Origin: an uncultured Enterorhabdus sp.
GTDB lineage: Bacteria > Actinomycetota > Coriobacteriia > Coriobacteriales > Eggerthellaceae
DNA: 27,206 nucleotides
NCBI GenBank assembly: GCA_947645965.1
Contig: CANSES010000012.1
Location: 1-27,206 of the forward strand
Direction: 5' to 3'
The translations under genes and the position numbers were made by a program. Shown piece by piece: positions 7,551 through 14,116 of this stretch (the first letter of the stretch is position 1; every line of letters begins with the position of its first letter). The notes under the pieces were generated by a model. The model did no database searches. It saw only the letters and a list, made by a program, of their open reading frames with translations, and was not told the origin of the DNA.

Positions 7551-8839
7551 AGTGCCTTCATCCCCTTCCGTGCATCCTTGGCGATGTTCATGAGGCCCAC
7601 CTTCTTCACGGCCCCCATGGCCTTCTTGGTCAGGGGCACCGGCGCGCTGCCGTCCACGGTAAACAGGCCGCCCATGATCTCGTTGAGCATGGGGCCGTAG
7701 TCGGTGAACATGCGACGGGTCTCCTCCATGAAAGCGGGGAACTTGGCGTAGTGCTTCAGGTCCTTCATGATGAAGCTGTCGTCCAGCTTCGCCGTGTAGA
7801 CGGCCAGACTGGCGGCCGAGTAGTCGTCCTTCTCCTTGGCGGCCAGCACCGCCTCGGCGGCCAGACGGCCCGATTCGATGGCGAAGTCCATGCCGCGCAC
7901 GCAGTAGCCGGTGTTCAGGCCGAGCGCCCCGGCGTCGCCGGCGATGAGCACGCCGTCGCGTACCAGCTCGGGCACGCCGGCCAGGCCGCCCTCGATGACC
8001 ATGCGGCCCGTGTACTCGCGCATGTCGCCCCCGGCGATGAGGGGGGCCACCACGGGATGGGCCTCCAGGCGCTTCAGCATGGCCGGCACCGAGATGTCGC
8101 TGTAGTCGATGTCGCCGATGGTAGTGACCACGCCCAGCGACACGGAGTCCTTGTTGGTGTACAAAAAGCCGCCGCCGATGTGGCCGTGGGTGGGATCGCC
8201 CACGAACAGCCACGCGCAGCCCTCGCCCGGTGCCACGCCGAAGCGGTCGGACACGGTCTTCTCGTCCAGCTGGATGGTCTCCTTGGCGGCCACGGCGTAC
8301 TTGTGCGGGTCCAGCTTCGGCACCATGCCCAGCTTCTGGCCCAGAAGCGACACCGCGCCGTCGGCCAGGATGGTCACACGGGCGTACATGTCGTCGTCGC
8401 CGGCTCGCACGCCGCGCACCCGGCCGTCCTCGACAATAAGATCGTCGACGCGGATCTCATTGACGAACATGGCCCCTTCGCCTTCCGCCTGCTCGGCCAG
8501 CCACTGATCGAAGGGGGCCCGCAGCACGGCGTAGGACGCGCAGGCGGGATCGGACAGGGCCGGGTTGGTGTAATCCACCGTGGTGCCCTCGGTCTCGGTC
8601 AGAAACGACAGGCGCTCCTTAGTGATCACGCGCTCCACCGGCGCCGTCTCGGCGAACCCGGGGATCACCTTCTCCAAGCTGTGCCCGTACAGGCGCCCTC
8701 CGGTCATGTTCTTCGAGCCGCTGAAGGGCCCGCGCTCGATGACCACCACCTCGCAACCGGCCTTGGCCAGCACGTAGGCGGCCGTGCACCCGGCCAGACC
8801 TCCGCCGACGATGATGGCATCAAATACTTCTTCGTCCAC
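7547..8839 (-). CDS. fixC: FixC-type flavoprotein (ETF:quinone oxidoreductase-like)
   Basis: A 430-residue flavoprotein matching FixC in length and sequence: the N-terminal Rossmann motif IIVGGGLAG (9-17), the FixC signature GSKNMTGGRLYGHSLE (41-56), a short FAD loop ILADG, and a C-terminal FAD segment VLIAGDAGALGLNTGYCVRG. It lacks the C-terminal ferredoxin domain of eukaryotic ETF-QO, which FixX supplies. FixC exchanges electrons between the quinone or reduced-carrier pool and electron-transfer flavoprotein. No FixA/FixB (ETF subunits) gene is in the window, so the partner ETF must be encoded elsewhere or the enzyme serves another acceptor. The start is GTG at 8839 with AAAGGAGAG 7 nt upstream. 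It follows the MFS gene by 104 nt, a gap holding a hairpin, and overlaps fixX by 4 nt. Confidence 0.93.
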   Translation of the reverse strand: MDEEVFDAIIVGGGLAGCTAAYVLAKAGCEVVVIERGPFSGSKNMTGGRLYGHSLEKVIPGFAETAPVERVITKERLSFLTETEGTTVDYTNPALSDPACASYAVLRAPFDQWLAEQAEGEGAMFVNEIRVDDLIVEDGRVRGVRAGDDDMYARVTILADGAVSLLGQKLGMVPKLDPHKYAVAAKETIQLDEKTVSDRFGVAPGEGCAWLFVGDPTHGHIGGGFLYTNKDSVSLGVVTTIGDIDYSDISVPAMLKRLEAHPVVAPLIAGGDMREYTGRMVIEGGLAGVPELVRDGVLIAGDAGALGLNTGYCVRGMDFAIESGRLAAEAVLAAKEKDDYSAASLAVYTAKLDDSFIMKDLKHYAKFPAFMEETRRMFTDYGPMLNEIMGGLFTVDGSAPVPLTKKAMGAVKKVGLMNIAKDARKGMKAL

Positions 8840-8888
8840 ACGCTCTCCTTTCTTACTTCTTCTCTCTCGTCTCTTGTTGAAGGGGAAA

Positions 8889-8930
8889 CTGCCGGGCCGC
8901 TGCGGTCATCGCGCCGGTGCGGCCCGGCAG
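8889..8930. terminator. Intercistronic hairpin between MFS transporter and fixC
   Basis: Perfect 12-bp arms CTGCCGGGCCGC (8889-8900) and GCGGCCCGGCAG (8919-8930) around an 18-nt loop. On the minus strand it is followed only by TTTCCCC, so it is a weak terminator at best. It may set the transporter-to-enzyme ratio by partial termination or protect the upstream message. Confidence 0.5.
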
Positions 8931-8943
8931 GGGGTCGGTTCGC

Positions 8944-10209
8944 TTAAGGGCGCTTCCACGCCTTGTGGGAGATGGCGATGGTAACGGGCACCAGCACCAC
9001 GCCGATGAGGTACATGGCGATAACCAGCACAAAGCACAGGTCGAAGGAACCCGTGGTGTCGTAGATCATGCCGTAGACCACGAAGGACACGGCGGTGAAG
9101 ATGAAGATGCCCGTGGACACCCAGGAGTAGACCTGGGAGTAGTTCAGCGAGCCGAAGGACTCGCGGGCCAGCATGGGCGCGATGACCGTAAGGCCGGCGT
9201 ACCCGCCGCCGAAGACCACCATGCCCGCATAGAACACCGTCACGTTGGCCCCGGCGATATAGGCGAGGAAGATGCCCAGGGCACCACAGGCCGCGGAGAT
9301 GATGCCGGTCCAGCGCACGCCGATGCGGTCGTTTAAGGCACCCAGCACCAGCTTGAACACGATGCCGCCCACCATCATGATGGACACGGCCATGGCCCCG
9401 GCACCGGCGCCCAGCTCGGTACGGGCGCAGAAGGCGGGGATCTGCTGGAAGAAGGCGGCGCACATCACGAAGATGCCGGCCACCAGCACGAGCAGGTACA
9501 GACCCGGCGAACGACGGGCCTGCTCCATGGTGGCGCCGTCCTCGAAGGTGAGCTCCTCTTCCTTTTCCACGGCAGTCTCGTTCGGCTTGTGCTCGGCGCC
9601 CACGGGCAGAAGGCCCATGACCGCCGGGCTCTTGCGCACGAACAGCACCGTGAGCACCACCGAGAGCACCGTGGTGAAGATGGACATGATGGCGCGGGCC
9701 GTCTGCCAGCCGTAGGCGTCGATCATGCTCTGGCCCAGCGGGCTCGCCACGGCGGCCAGAAGCGACAGCACCGCCGCCGTCACCGAGATGGCTACGCCGG
9801 CGCCCTTCTCGAACCAGCTGTTGATGAGCACGGGAGCTGCCAGGTACATGAAGAAGCCGGCGGTGATGCCGAAGACCACGCCGTAGAGATTCCACTGCCA
9901 CAGCTCGGTGGCGTACGCGCTCGCCCAGGAGGCCAGGCCGAAGGCCAGCGATACCGCGGCCAGCACCCAGCGCGGGTCGCGCGTCTGCAGGATGCGCCCG
10001 GCGAAGGGAGCGACGAGGGCGGACACCAAGGGTTGGATAGTACGGTACATGGTGGTGTCGGTCTGGCTCCAGCCGAACTGGTCCATCACCGGAGCCACGA
10101 AGATACCGGAGGTGTTACCGATAACGCCCGTGGGTATCGAGTAGAAACCAAGGCAGCCGATCACCACCAACCACGCCCAAATCGTACTTTTCTTCTGCAA
10201 AGCGTTCAT
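8944..10209 (-). CDS. MFS transporter, first of three; lead gene of the long operon
   Basis: A 421-residue major facilitator protein with about 12 hydrophobic segments split by a charged loop near residues 205-230 (KPNETAVEKEEEL). The segment FGWSQTDTTMYRTIQPLVSALVAPFAGRI-like after the second half of TM1 is shared with the two other transporters in the window, but this one is clearly the more distant member. BaiG of bile-acid operons is also MFS; here the family points to an organic-acid permease. I start at the ATG at 10209 (MNALQKKS) because AGGAGG lies 7 nt upstream; a GTG two codons earlier would be only 1 nt from the same site. A sigma-54 type promoter lies at 10262-10277, giving a leader of about 40 nt. 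As first gene of the operon it probably imports the acid that the following enzymes activate and reduce; the substrate is unknown. Confidence 0.9.
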   Translation of the reverse strand: MNALQKKSTIWAWLVVIGCLGFYSIPTGVIGNTSGIFVAPVMDQFGWSQTDTTMYRTIQPLVSALVAPFAGRILQTRDPRWVLAAVSLAFGLASWASAYATELWQWNLYGVVFGITAGFFMYLAAPVLINSWFEKGAGVAISVTAAVLSLLAAVASPLGQSMIDAYGWQTARAIMSIFTTVLSVVLTVLFVRKSPAVMGLLPVGAEHKPNETAVEKEEELTFEDGATMEQARRSPGLYLLVLVAGIFVMCAAFFQQIPAFCARTELGAGAGAMAVSIMMVGGIVFKLVLGALNDRIGVRWTGIISAACGALGIFLAYIAGANVTVFYAGMVVFGGGYAGLTVIAPMLARESFGSLNYSQVYSWVSTGIFIFTAVSFVVYGMIYDTTGSFDLCFVLVIAMYLIGVVLVPVTIAISHKAWKRP

Positions 10210-10261
10210 GCACACACCTCCTGTCGGAGTCCATCTGGCGTATTGCCATTACCAGAAGGCG

Positions 10262-10277
10262 AGCAAATACCGTGCCA
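10262..10277 (-). promoter_or_regulatory. Sigma-54 (-24/-12) promoter for the long operon
   Basis: Read on the minus strand it is TGGCACGGTATTTGCT, matching the sigma-54 consensus TGGCAC-r-N4-TTGCw at every key base, with the 12-nt GG-to-GC spacing. The predicted start near 10250 leaves a leader of about 40 nt before the transporter ATG at 10209. Confidence 0.85.
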
Positions 10278-10307
10278 AAGGTGGCCGGCGGAAGGGAACC
10301 AAGGGCG

Positions 10308-10339
10308 GAAAAGCGGGCGCCCCCAGCTGGGGGCGCCCG
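10308..10339 (-). terminator. Rho-independent terminator of the first CoA-transferase gene
   Basis: Perfect 11-bp arms CGGGCGCCCCC (10314-10324) and GGGGGCGCCCG (10329-10339) with loop AGCT. On the minus strand the stem is followed by CTTTTCC. It lies 27 nt past the CoA-transferase stop and just upstream of the sigma-54 promoter of the next operon, separating the two units. Confidence 0.85.
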
Positions 10340-10365
10340 AAAACTTCCTGGTCGACGGGGATTTC

Positions 10366-11607
10366 CTAGCCGAAGGGAGTCTCTTCCTTCTTCAGCAGCT
10401 TCTCGTCGTACATCGCGGCGATCTGGTCGGGGGTGGCGCCCAGCTCTTCCAGGATGTCCTCGTTGTCGGCGCCCACCAAGGGCATGCCGCGCCAGATCTG
10501 GCCAGGGTTCTTCGTCAGCTTCGGCACCACGTTCACGCCGCGGATGGTCTCGTCGTTGAAGGAGTTCTTCCACTCGGTGAAGCTTTCGCGGGCGATGTAG
10601 TGCGGGTCCTTCTCGGCGATGGCGAAGTTGTAGATACGGCTGCAGGGCACGCCGCACTCCAGCATGATCTTCTCGGCCTCCTCGGCGTCGTGCTCGCTGA
10701 AGAACTTCTCCATGGCCGCCTCCAGCACATCGCCCGCCTCGCTGCCGAAGGCTACCACCGGGGTGCCCACGGGGAACAGGTCGCTGCCGTATTCCAGGCC
10801 GAAGGCGGGGATGGCCTTCTTCACCACGCCGGGACCTAAGATGAGCACGTAGATGGGCACGCCGTCCTTGCAGATGTAGGTGCCGTAGCCGGCCGACGAG
10901 GTGGAATGCGAGCCCTCGCGCACGGGCAGGCCGCCGGTGTTCAGGTAGTTCACGGCGTAGAAGCCCTCGCAGCGCAGCATCGACTCGTACTGGGCCACGT
11001 CCACGCTCTCGCCCTGGCCGGTCTTTTGGGCGTTGATGTAGCCGGCCAGGGCGCCGAGGTCGGCCATGAAGCCGGCGTAGTAGTCGGACACCTGGGGGAA
11101 GGCCAGCACCGGCAAACGATCCGGGAAGCCGTTCATCTCCATGAAGCAGCCGAAGGCCTGGCCGATGCCGTCGAAGGAGGCGCGCTCCACATAGGACGGA
11201 TCGCCCGTCTGGCCGAATCCGGAGATGTGCACGATAGTCAGGCGCGGGTTGATCTCCCACAGCACCTCGTCGGGCATGCCCCACTTGGCCATCTGGCCGC
11301 CGCGGAAGCCGTCCATGAGGATGTCGGCGTCTTTCAGCAGCTCGAAGAACCATGTCCGGCCGGCGCCCTCTTTCACGTTCATGCACAGCGAACGCGTGTT
11401 GCGGCGCTCCATCTGAGTGCCCCAGCCCTGCAGCGCCTCGTTGGTGGGACGCGAGGTATCGCGGCCGAGCGGGCTCTCAACGCCGATGACGTCGGCGCCG
11501 AGGTCGGCCAACAGCCCGCAGGCGAAGGGGCCGGCGATGGCCATGGTCAGGTTCACGACCTTCACGCCCTGCAAGGGGCCGAATTTCGGGCACTCTTCTG
11601 TTTTCAT
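10366..11607 (-). CDS. CaiB/BaiF-type CoA-transferase (class III), copy 1
   Basis: A 413-residue family III CoA-transferase. It has the N-terminal CoA-binding fold (VVNLTMAIAGPFACGLLADLGADV region), the family loop ISGFGQTGDP (128-137), and Asp146 in RASFDGIGQAFG at the position of the catalytic aspartate that forms the acyl anhydride in formyl-CoA transferase and CaiB. Such enzymes move CoA from a product acyl-CoA to incoming free acid, saving ATP. Here it would recycle CoA within the reductive pathway, with the ligase for priming. The ATG at 11607 (MKTEECPKF) has AGGAGG 7 nt upstream, so the frame's extension to 11685 is not used. It is a single-gene unit with its own sigma-54 promoter (11661-11676) and terminator. 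It resembles copy 3 (17122-18363) more than copy 2. Confidence 0.93.
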   Translation of the reverse strand: MKTEECPKFGPLQGVKVVNLTMAIAGPFACGLLADLGADVIGVESPLGRDTSRPTNEALQGWGTQMERRNTRSLCMNVKEGAGRTWFFELLKDADILMDGFRGGQMAKWGMPDEVLWEINPRLTIVHISGFGQTGDPSYVERASFDGIGQAFGCFMEMNGFPDRLPVLAFPQVSDYYAGFMADLGALAGYINAQKTGQGESVDVAQYESMLRCEGFYAVNYLNTGGLPVREGSHSTSSAGYGTYICKDGVPIYVLILGPGVVKKAIPAFGLEYGSDLFPVGTPVVAFGSEAGDVLEAAMEKFFSEHDAEEAEKIMLECGVPCSRIYNFAIAEKDPHYIARESFTEWKNSFNDETIRGVNVVPKLTKNPGQIWRGMPLVGADNEDILEELGATPDQIAAMYDEKLLKKEETPFG

Positions 11608-11660
11608 AGCATCCTCCTTTTGCGTGAGCCGCAGCGTGCGGCGTTTCCAAGGCGCTACGA

Positions 11661-11676
11661 TGCAAATTCCGTGCCA
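11661..11676 (-). promoter_or_regulatory. Sigma-54 promoter for CoA-transferase copy 1
   Basis: On the minus strand TGGCACGGAATTTGCA, a full match to the -24/-12 consensus. The predicted start is near 11649, about 42 nt before the ATG at 11607. It abuts an oppositely oriented site at 11680-11695. Confidence 0.88.
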
Positions 11677-11679
11677 TGC

Positions 11680-11695
11680 TGGCATGATATTTGCG
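11680..11695 (+). promoter_or_regulatory. Sigma-54-like promoter for the Hsp70 SBD-like gene
   Basis: On the plus strand TGGCATGATATTTGCG, with GG and GC at the correct 12-nt spacing and one common departure (TGGCAT for TGGCAC). Its -24 element is 3 nt from that of the minus-strand promoter, giving a symmetric TGCCATGCTGGCA core. The predicted start is near 11707, about 88 nt before the ATG at 11795. Confidence 0.65.
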
Positions 11696-11794
11696 ATGAT
11701 CGGGGCAGTGTTCGTTTATCGCCCTCCCTTGTCGGGACGGCCGCGCGCGGTGCCCCGGCGCCCTGCGCACCCCTCCAAGAGAAAGCGAGTCGCC

Positions 11795-12553
11795 ATGGCA
11801 CTCTTTCAGAACGGCAGCAGCACCGCCCCCCTTGCGAAATGCAACGAGGTGTCGCTGACCATTGCGCCGAAGAACGGCACGATGGCTCTGCCGCTGTGCA
11901 TCGAGATTCCCGGGGGACGGGCCCACGAGATCATCCCCGCCGGAGTGCGCCTGCCCCACAAGACCACCCAGCTGTTCTCCACGGCCGACGCCCACCAGCT
12001 GGCCGCCGAGTTCCACATCTTCGCCGGCGCCCGCCCGCTCGTGCGCGACAACATCGAGCTGGGGCGCGTGCGCATCCGCGACGTGAAGTGGGCCGGGGCC
12101 GGCCAGCCGAAGCTGGAGATCTCCTTCAAGGTATCGGGCACCGGCGTGCTGACCATCACCGCCGCCAACCTGGACCGCAAGCGCACCGAGATGCTGGCCA
12201 GCATCACCACCCCGGTGGTCACCGCCGACGACGTGCGCCAGGCCGAGAGGGACGCCGAAAACGCCCGGGAGCAGGACGCCTGGATCGAGGCGGCCATCGA
12301 CGAGATGCTCACAGGTTACGGACTGCTGGACGATGCCTACGAGCGCTACGCCATCGCCAAGAAGAAGATGGACTTCGCCCAGAAGCGCCAATACAAGCAG
12401 GCCCGCAAGCGCCTCGTGAAGGCCTTGAACGTGCTGCCCCCGGAATCCACCAAGGAATCGGTGGCCGAGCTGAAGGACGCTATCGCCACTTTAAACGGCC
12501 TCTACATCGCCCAAAAGCCCCTCCACGACGCCGTCATGGCCTGGTACAAGTAA
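11795..12553 (+). CDS. Stand-alone Hsp70/DnaK substrate-binding-domain protein without ATPase domain
   Basis: A 252-residue protein that reads like the C-terminal half of DnaK. Residues about 17-130 match the beta-sandwich substrate-binding domain: IPAGVRLPHKTTQLFSTADA aligns with DnaK IPKNTTIPTKxSQVFSTA, followed by FAGARPLVRDNIELG (DnaK V-x-Q-G-E-R-x-x-x-x-D-N-x-x-L-G) and LEISFKVSGTGVLTITAANL (DnaK IEVTFDIDANGILHVSAKD). Residues about 140-250 are charged and helical (QAERDAENAREQ, KKKMDFAQKRQYKQARKRL), like the lid. No nucleotide-binding domain lies upstream in any frame. It might hold peptides or a partner enzyme, or be served by another Hsp70; this is inference. ATG 11795 is the only ATG after the predicted start; its ribosome site (AGAGAAAGCGAG) is weak. 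It is the sole plus-strand gene inside the CoA locus and has its own sigma-54-like promoter. Confidence 0.88.
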   Translation: MALFQNGSSTAPLAKCNEVSLTIAPKNGTMALPLCIEIPGGRAHEIIPAGVRLPHKTTQLFSTADAHQLAAEFHIFAGARPLVRDNIELGRVRIRDVKWAGAGQPKLEISFKVSGTGVLTITAANLDRKRTEMLASITTPVVTADDVRQAERDAENAREQDAWIEAAIDEMLTGYGLLDDAYERYAIAKKKMDFAQKRQYKQARKRLVKALNVLPPESTKESVAELKDAIATLNGLYIAQKPLHDAVMAWYK

Positions 12554-12560
12554 AGATCAA

Positions 12561-12586
12561 AGGTCTCCCGCCGCGGCGGGAGACCT
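12561..12586. terminator. Bidirectional terminator between convergent genes
   Basis: Perfect 12-bp arms AGGTCTCCCGCC and GGCGGGAGACCT separated by GC. On the plus strand it is followed by TCTCTTGC, on the minus strand by TTGATCTTTA. It sits 7 nt after the SBD-like gene and 52 nt after the stop of the second MFS gene, serving both. Confidence 0.8.
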
Positions 12587-12637
12587 TCTCTTGCGCGGGA
12601 CATTCCCTCTCCCGCAACGACCGGCGAATCGGATCGT

Positions 12638-13912
12638 CTACTTCGCCCACAGGCGACGGCCCATAGGAACGATCACAAAGGACAGGATCAGCGTGATGAC
12701 ATAGAACACGATGATCAGCCAGAAGCAGCCGGCAAACGAGCCGGTGATGTCGTAGATCTGGGCGTAGATGATGGCCGAGCAACCGGAGAACACGTTCAGG
12801 CCCGTGGCTACGATGGAGAAGATGTTCGCGTAGTCCTTGTTGCCGAAGGCCTGCTGGCAGGTCATCGGAGGCACGATGGTCAGGGCCGCAAAGCCGCCGC
12901 CGAACAGGAAGCTGCCCACGTAGAACATCATCGGGCTCTCGGAGCTGAACAGCACGATGGCGATACCGGCCGCGCCCAGCACCGAGGCCACGGCCCCGGC
13001 CACTCGAGCGCCGGCATGGTCGCACAGCCAGCCGAGGCTCAGCTTGCCGACGACCTGGCCGATCATGCACACGGTCACGCCGAGGGCGCCCACCGCGGCG
13101 CCCAGGGCCACGTTGGTGGAGGCGTAGGACGAGAACTGCTGCATCATACCGGCGGCGATGGAGAACATGCCGGCCATCACCACGAGGAACCACAGGGCCG
13201 GCGACTTCATGGCCTGGGCACGCGTCACGCCCGCCGTCTCCTTCACCTCGGTCACCTTCGCCTCGGCAGACTTGGCACGGTCGGCCACGGCAGCCTCATA
13301 GCCCCAGGGCTGCACGCCCATCTTCTCGGGGCTCTCGCGCAGAAGCGCCAAGGTCACCAGCACGGCGATAGCCAGGCACAGACCGGAGTTCATCATACGG
13401 GCGGTCTGCCAGCCGTAGGCGGAGATCCAGCTCTGCACCACGGGGCTCATAACGGCACCGAGCAGCGAGGCGGACATGCTGATGGCGCCGATAACGGTGC
13501 CGTTGCTCTTGGCGAACCATCGGTTGATGAAGGTCGGCACGGCAATGTACATCCAGAACGCGGCGGAAGCGCCATACAGAGCGCCGTAGACATTCCACTG
13601 CCAGGACTCGGTGAAGAAGGCACAGGCGAACGACGCCCCGCCGAACACCGCGGCGGCCGCGGTCATGATCCAGCGCGGATTGTAGCGGCTGATCAGCTTG
13701 CCGGCGATGGGGGTGCACAGGGCCGCCACCCAAGGATGGATCGTCATGTACAGCGTCGCATCCGTGCGCGACCAGCCGAACTGATCCATAACCGGCGTGA
13801 CGAACAGGCCCGCCTGGTTACCGACAAAGGCAAGCGGAACGGCATAGAACGCCACACAGGCAATGGCGATTGCCCAGGCGTAGTTGCTGCCCTTAACTTG
13901 CGAGTTTCCCAT
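12638..13912 (-). CDS. MFS transporter, second copy
   Basis: A 424-residue major facilitator protein with about 12 membrane segments and a central charged loop (YEAAVADRAKSAEAKVTEVKE). It is a close paralog of the next transporter upstream (14117-15391), with identical stretches such as GSNYAWA, FGWSRTDATL, WFAK, ALLRESPEKMGV, CQQAFG, DYANIF and VATGLNVFSG. The ATG at 13912 has AAGGAG upstream. It is a single-gene unit with a sigma-54 promoter at 13965-13980 and a shared terminator at 12561-12586. Presence of three MFS genes alongside three CoA-transferases suggests parallel systems for related acids, or a substrate/product exchange pair; the substrate is unknown. Confidence 0.9.
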   Translation of the reverse strand: MGNSQVKGSNYAWAIAIACVAFYAVPLAFVGNQAGLFVTPVMDQFGWSRTDATLYMTIHPWVAALCTPIAGKLISRYNPRWIMTAAAAVFGGASFACAFFTESWQWNVYGALYGASAAFWMYIAVPTFINRWFAKSNGTVIGAISMSASLLGAVMSPVVQSWISAYGWQTARMMNSGLCLAIAVLVTLALLRESPEKMGVQPWGYEAAVADRAKSAEAKVTEVKETAGVTRAQAMKSPALWFLVVMAGMFSIAAGMMQQFSSYASTNVALGAAVGALGVTVCMIGQVVGKLSLGWLCDHAGARVAGAVASVLGAAGIAIVLFSSESPMMFYVGSFLFGGGFAALTIVPPMTCQQAFGNKDYANIFSIVATGLNVFSGCSAIIYAQIYDITGSFAGCFWLIIVFYVITLILSFVIVPMGRRLWAK

Positions 13913-13964
13913 ACTCTCTCCTTTTCTATAAGCAATTAACTAATCTTTTCGCCACAGGCAGAAG

Positions 13965-13980
13965 AGCAAAAACCGTGCCA
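13965..13980 (-). promoter_or_regulatory. Sigma-54 promoter for MFS transporter 2
   Basis: On the minus strand TGGCACGGTTTTTGCT, a full consensus match, the same as the site before MFS transporter 3 except for the first base. The predicted start is near 13953, about 40 nt before the ATG at 13912. Confidence 0.88.
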
Positions 13981-13992
13981 AGCGTGCCAGCC

Positions 13993-14018
13993 GTGACAGG
14001 GGTCGGGTGCTTTGTCAC
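13993..14018. repeat. 26-bp imperfect palindromic dispersed repeat, copy 1
   Basis: Begins GTGACAGGGGTCGGG and ends GCTTTGTCAC, with complementary 6-bp ends GTGACA/TGTCAC. An exact copy in inverted orientation lies at 25862-25887. It lies 12 nt upstream of the sigma-54 promoter of MFS transporter 2, between that promoter and the terminator of MFS transporter 3. Confidence 0.85.
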
Positions 14019-14045
14019 CCTCCCAACCCGCATTCACCCATACAA

Positions 14046-14071
14046 GAAACCCCCGCCGGAGCGGGGGTTTC
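14046..14071 (-). terminator. Rho-independent terminator of MFS transporter 3
   Basis: Perfect 11-bp arms GAAACCCCCGC (14046-14056) and GCGGGGGTTTC (14061-14071) with loop CGGA. On the minus strand the second arm ends GGGTTTC and continues TTGT. It is 45 nt past the stop at 14117. Confidence 0.8.
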
Positions 14072-14116
14072 GCGGGGCCGAGTTTGCAGCCTCGACCGAG
14101 ATAGAGCCCAGAAATC

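Noticed and set aside
5025..7700. Long plus-strand open frame opposite the OYE-like, fixX and fixC genes
   Set aside because: Same His/Ala/Val-rich antisense composition, no ribosome site or domain, and it runs through an intergenic hairpin.
10210..10215. GTG two codons upstream as start of the first MFS transporter
   Set aside because: It lies only 1 nt from AGGAGG, too close for initiation, while the ATG at 10209 is at 7 nt.
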